Source: Agapanthus africanus (taxonomy: Eukaryota > Streptophyta > Magnoliopsida > Asparagales > Amaryllidaceae). From it: a DNA stretch of 64,000 nucleotides. How positions within the stretch are numbered: position 1 is the stretch's first letter; every line of letters begins with the position of its first letter. The DNA is taken from positions 775,571,864-775,635,863 of the forward strand of contig CM057338.1 in the NCBI GenBank assembly GCA_030015575.1, read 5' to 3'. Made by a program: the position numbers and the translations under genes. Positions 62,054 to 64,000 of the stretch are shown one piece after another. Below the pieces are notes generated by a model that saw only the letters and a list, made by a program, of their open reading frames with translations, searched no databases and had not been told where the DNA came from.

Positions 62054-63501
62054 AATTCCTCCGTCTCATCTTCATGTCCTGTATATCACTGCATCATGTT
62101 TTGAATGAAGGTGAGTGAAAAGAATAAGTTTGGGGGAAGTTCTTCGCTTATATATTTTGCCCACACTAATAATTCCCCCCAGGCTTGCAGTTTTTGTAGG
62201 TATAGCGATTGGCAACAGTGAGGACACTGTTGAAAACAAGTTTGGGGGAGGTTTGTGCTTATTTTTGCATCATTTGCATATCATTTGCATAAGCACAAAA
62301 CATTTCTTTTAAAAATCTATAAAAATTTAAAAAATTTCAAAACCCACAAAAATTTAAAAATTTTCAAATATAAAAATATTTTAATATTTAAACTTTTTTG
62401 TACATAAATAAGATAATAAAAGTTTAGATAATGAACAATAACATCCATGAGATTAGAAAAATTTAAGAAAACTAAGAAAATTAGAAGTTTTCTTATACGA
62501 ACTAGTAATAAGTAGTTATGAGCCGTTGTTCCAAGGGTTAGTAAGATGAAAGACGTCACTAATCTGAGGATAAAAATATGTCTGAAAAATGATTTCTATT
62601 CTGGAAGACAAACATTTTGAAAGTTGCTACCCTGCTATTCGCACTTACACACGTCTTAAAGCCTGGGATAGTAGAGGATACCTTGAAATGCTCTTGTCTT
62701 AAAGCCGATGTATGAAGGAAATAAAAAGGAAAAGTGAATAAAAAAGTATATATATAAAGTGGTGAGAAAAATGGACACTGGTTTTGTTATCACCGAGGGC
62801 AATAAAAATATATAGCGAGGGTTCCTCTTCACCTAGTGCCCTAAGGCCAACTGGTCTGGGAGTCATTGCTATGCCTGAGGTGGTGCAAGACGAGGAAAAT
62901 ACACCAAATAAGCAAGCACATGAGTAATCGGTCGGTTAGTACCTCAAGAAGTATTAACGGTCGCTTGAAAGTGTGTGAGCAATCTCATCTAAATATTCAT
63001 TAATTAAAAAGTACTGAGGCTGATGGGCAAGAGTATGATAGCTTGAATTGAATTCTCCGGGTGTAGGGATGTCCTTTACACACACGCAGGGTGATATGAT
63101 CGATGTTTGGAAGAAAGATAGGAATGAAGAATAAGACGATGTTTTATTGAGGGAGGACGTGATTTCCGACATTTTTTCATGACTATTATGATAGGGCTCA
63201 TGACAACCGAAAAGCTAGCTTAGTTGGAAACCCTAATTTTCAAGGCTTTTCTTTTACAATTCTTTTCTTTAAATGTAATATTCATGATCTTCCTTTTATT
63301 ATTGGATTTTGTGGGTGCAATCCGCTGAAAACCCTCAGGAGACAACACTCCTCCTACTAGGGACACCTAGAGGTTTAAAGGCTTGTTGCACGTGCTCAGT
63401 GCAATCGTGTTGCCTACGAAAGTGTGCTAGTTATTTTTTCTCTTTCTTTTTTTTTTCTCCTTCTCTTTTTAATAAAAAGTTCGCTCGAGACGATCGAAAT
63501 T
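62054..63501 (+). other. G1 3' non-coding region
   Basis: 1.45 kb with no env-like ORF, although many Athila elements carry one. It holds two extra copies of the 12-mer AAGTTTGGGGGA (62126 and 62238), an 8-bp hairpin CAACAGTG/CACTGTTG with an AGGA loop (62213-62232), and a very AT-rich stretch at 62305-62480. Confidence 0.75.
62126..62249 (+). repeat. Two extra polypurine-tract-like motifs in G1
   Basis: AAGTTTGGGGGA at 62126-62137 and 62238-62249 is identical to the core of the true tract at 63502-63513. The second copy directly follows the CAACAGTG/CACTGTTG hairpin. Confidence 0.85.
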
Positions 63502-63516
63502 AAGTTTGGGGGAATT
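63502..63516 (+). other. G1 polypurine tract
   Basis: AAGTTTGGGGGAATT immediately upstream of the 3' LTR. It primes plus-strand DNA synthesis. Confidence 0.88.
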
Positions 63517-64000
63517 TGATCAGTCGAAAATATTGCATCTTTTAACCGGCAATTTCCCTATCATTTGCATTCATATAGAAGTGTTCGGCATTCATATTTC
63601 ACATATTAGCAAATCTGTCGCAAAATATTAGATTACATGTGTTAGACCTTAAAACCGGCATTTCTAGGGAAATTGACTGCATTTCATAACATGGCATCAT
63701 TTCTATATATCGCAACCCGTGTTTCGAAGTCCGTGCAGGAAAATCAGAAGCTTGCTCGAATCTACACCGCTAAAACATTACGCCAACTCAATGATTTCAG
63801 TTCTGGTATCAATCCAAAGGGACAAACACAAATCAACATATCAGATACATACCCCAAAAGAGGTCCAGAGCAACACAGCAAAGATGAAGCCATGAAGCCA
63901 CAACTTGGCCGCGGAACCGCGGCGCAAGCCGGCTTAGGCCACGGTTCCGCGGCCGTCTTGCCACTTCACCTCTTCAATTTTAGTGCACAATGTTTCACTC
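63517..64000 (+). mobile_element. G1 3' LTR, first 484 bases (window edge)
   Basis: TGATCAGTCG onward, aligned base for base with 53536-54019 with six differences. The CCGCGG inverted repeat is at 63909-63952. The right target duplication is beyond the window. Confidence 0.95.

Noticed and set aside
62305-62480. AT-rich stretch as a possible scaffold attachment site or origin
   Set aside because: Base composition alone is not sufficient evidence.

Overview
The window is plant nuclear DNA made almost entirely of nested LTR retrotransposons. I see no host gene, rRNA, tRNA or CRISPR array. The evidence for a plant is Ty1/copia polyproteins of the kind usually annotated as TNT1-94-like, initiator-tRNA-Met primer sites, an Athila-type Ty3/gypsy element with a tRNA-Asp primer site, and stop codons that often look like C-to-T decay of CAG, CAA and CGA, as expected in methylated repeats. 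The species cannot be told. I use working names: family A (gag-less copia, copies A1-A4), family B (copia with gag, copies B0 and B1) and G1 (Athila-like).

Layout. 1-1423 is part of a minus-strand family B LTR (B0) inserted in the 5' LTR of A1. A1 is 1424-9362 and lacks the end of its 3' LTR. A minus-strand A-type LTR fragment (9400-10791) runs into A2 (10797-18614), whose 3' end is lost. After another minus-strand LTR scrap comes A3 (18779-29124, both LTRs present). A4 follows directly (29125-47618); its 3' LTR is split by the complete minus-strand element B1 (37306-45813, duplication ATTAT). The A4 LTR is cut again at 47619 by a gene-free stretch that looks like a large solo gypsy LTR. Next is a short pol-less minus-strand A derivative (51702-53492). 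G1 starts at 53536 and runs off the window inside its 3' LTR.

How the parts work. B1 and G1 have the usual order: B1 has gag-PR-INT-RT-RNaseH and G1 has gag-PR-RT-RNaseH-INT. Both carry a few disabling changes. Family A is unusual. All four copies have a 2.5-3.1 kb non-coding leader where gag should be, followed by an ORF that begins just before the protease. A2 and A3 share the same coding deletions, yet A3 has two LTRs about 98% alike by eye, so a defective form seems to have been moved by proteins supplied in trans.

The most interesting signal is in the family A leaders. They contain stem-loops whose two arms change together between copies: a large hairpin, a tandem repeat unit with two hairpins, and a GAAA-capped hairpin. 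This argues for a selected RNA structure, perhaps for packaging or dimerisation. GC-rich CCGCGG palindrome pairs recur in the leaders of families A and B and in the LTR of the unrelated G1.
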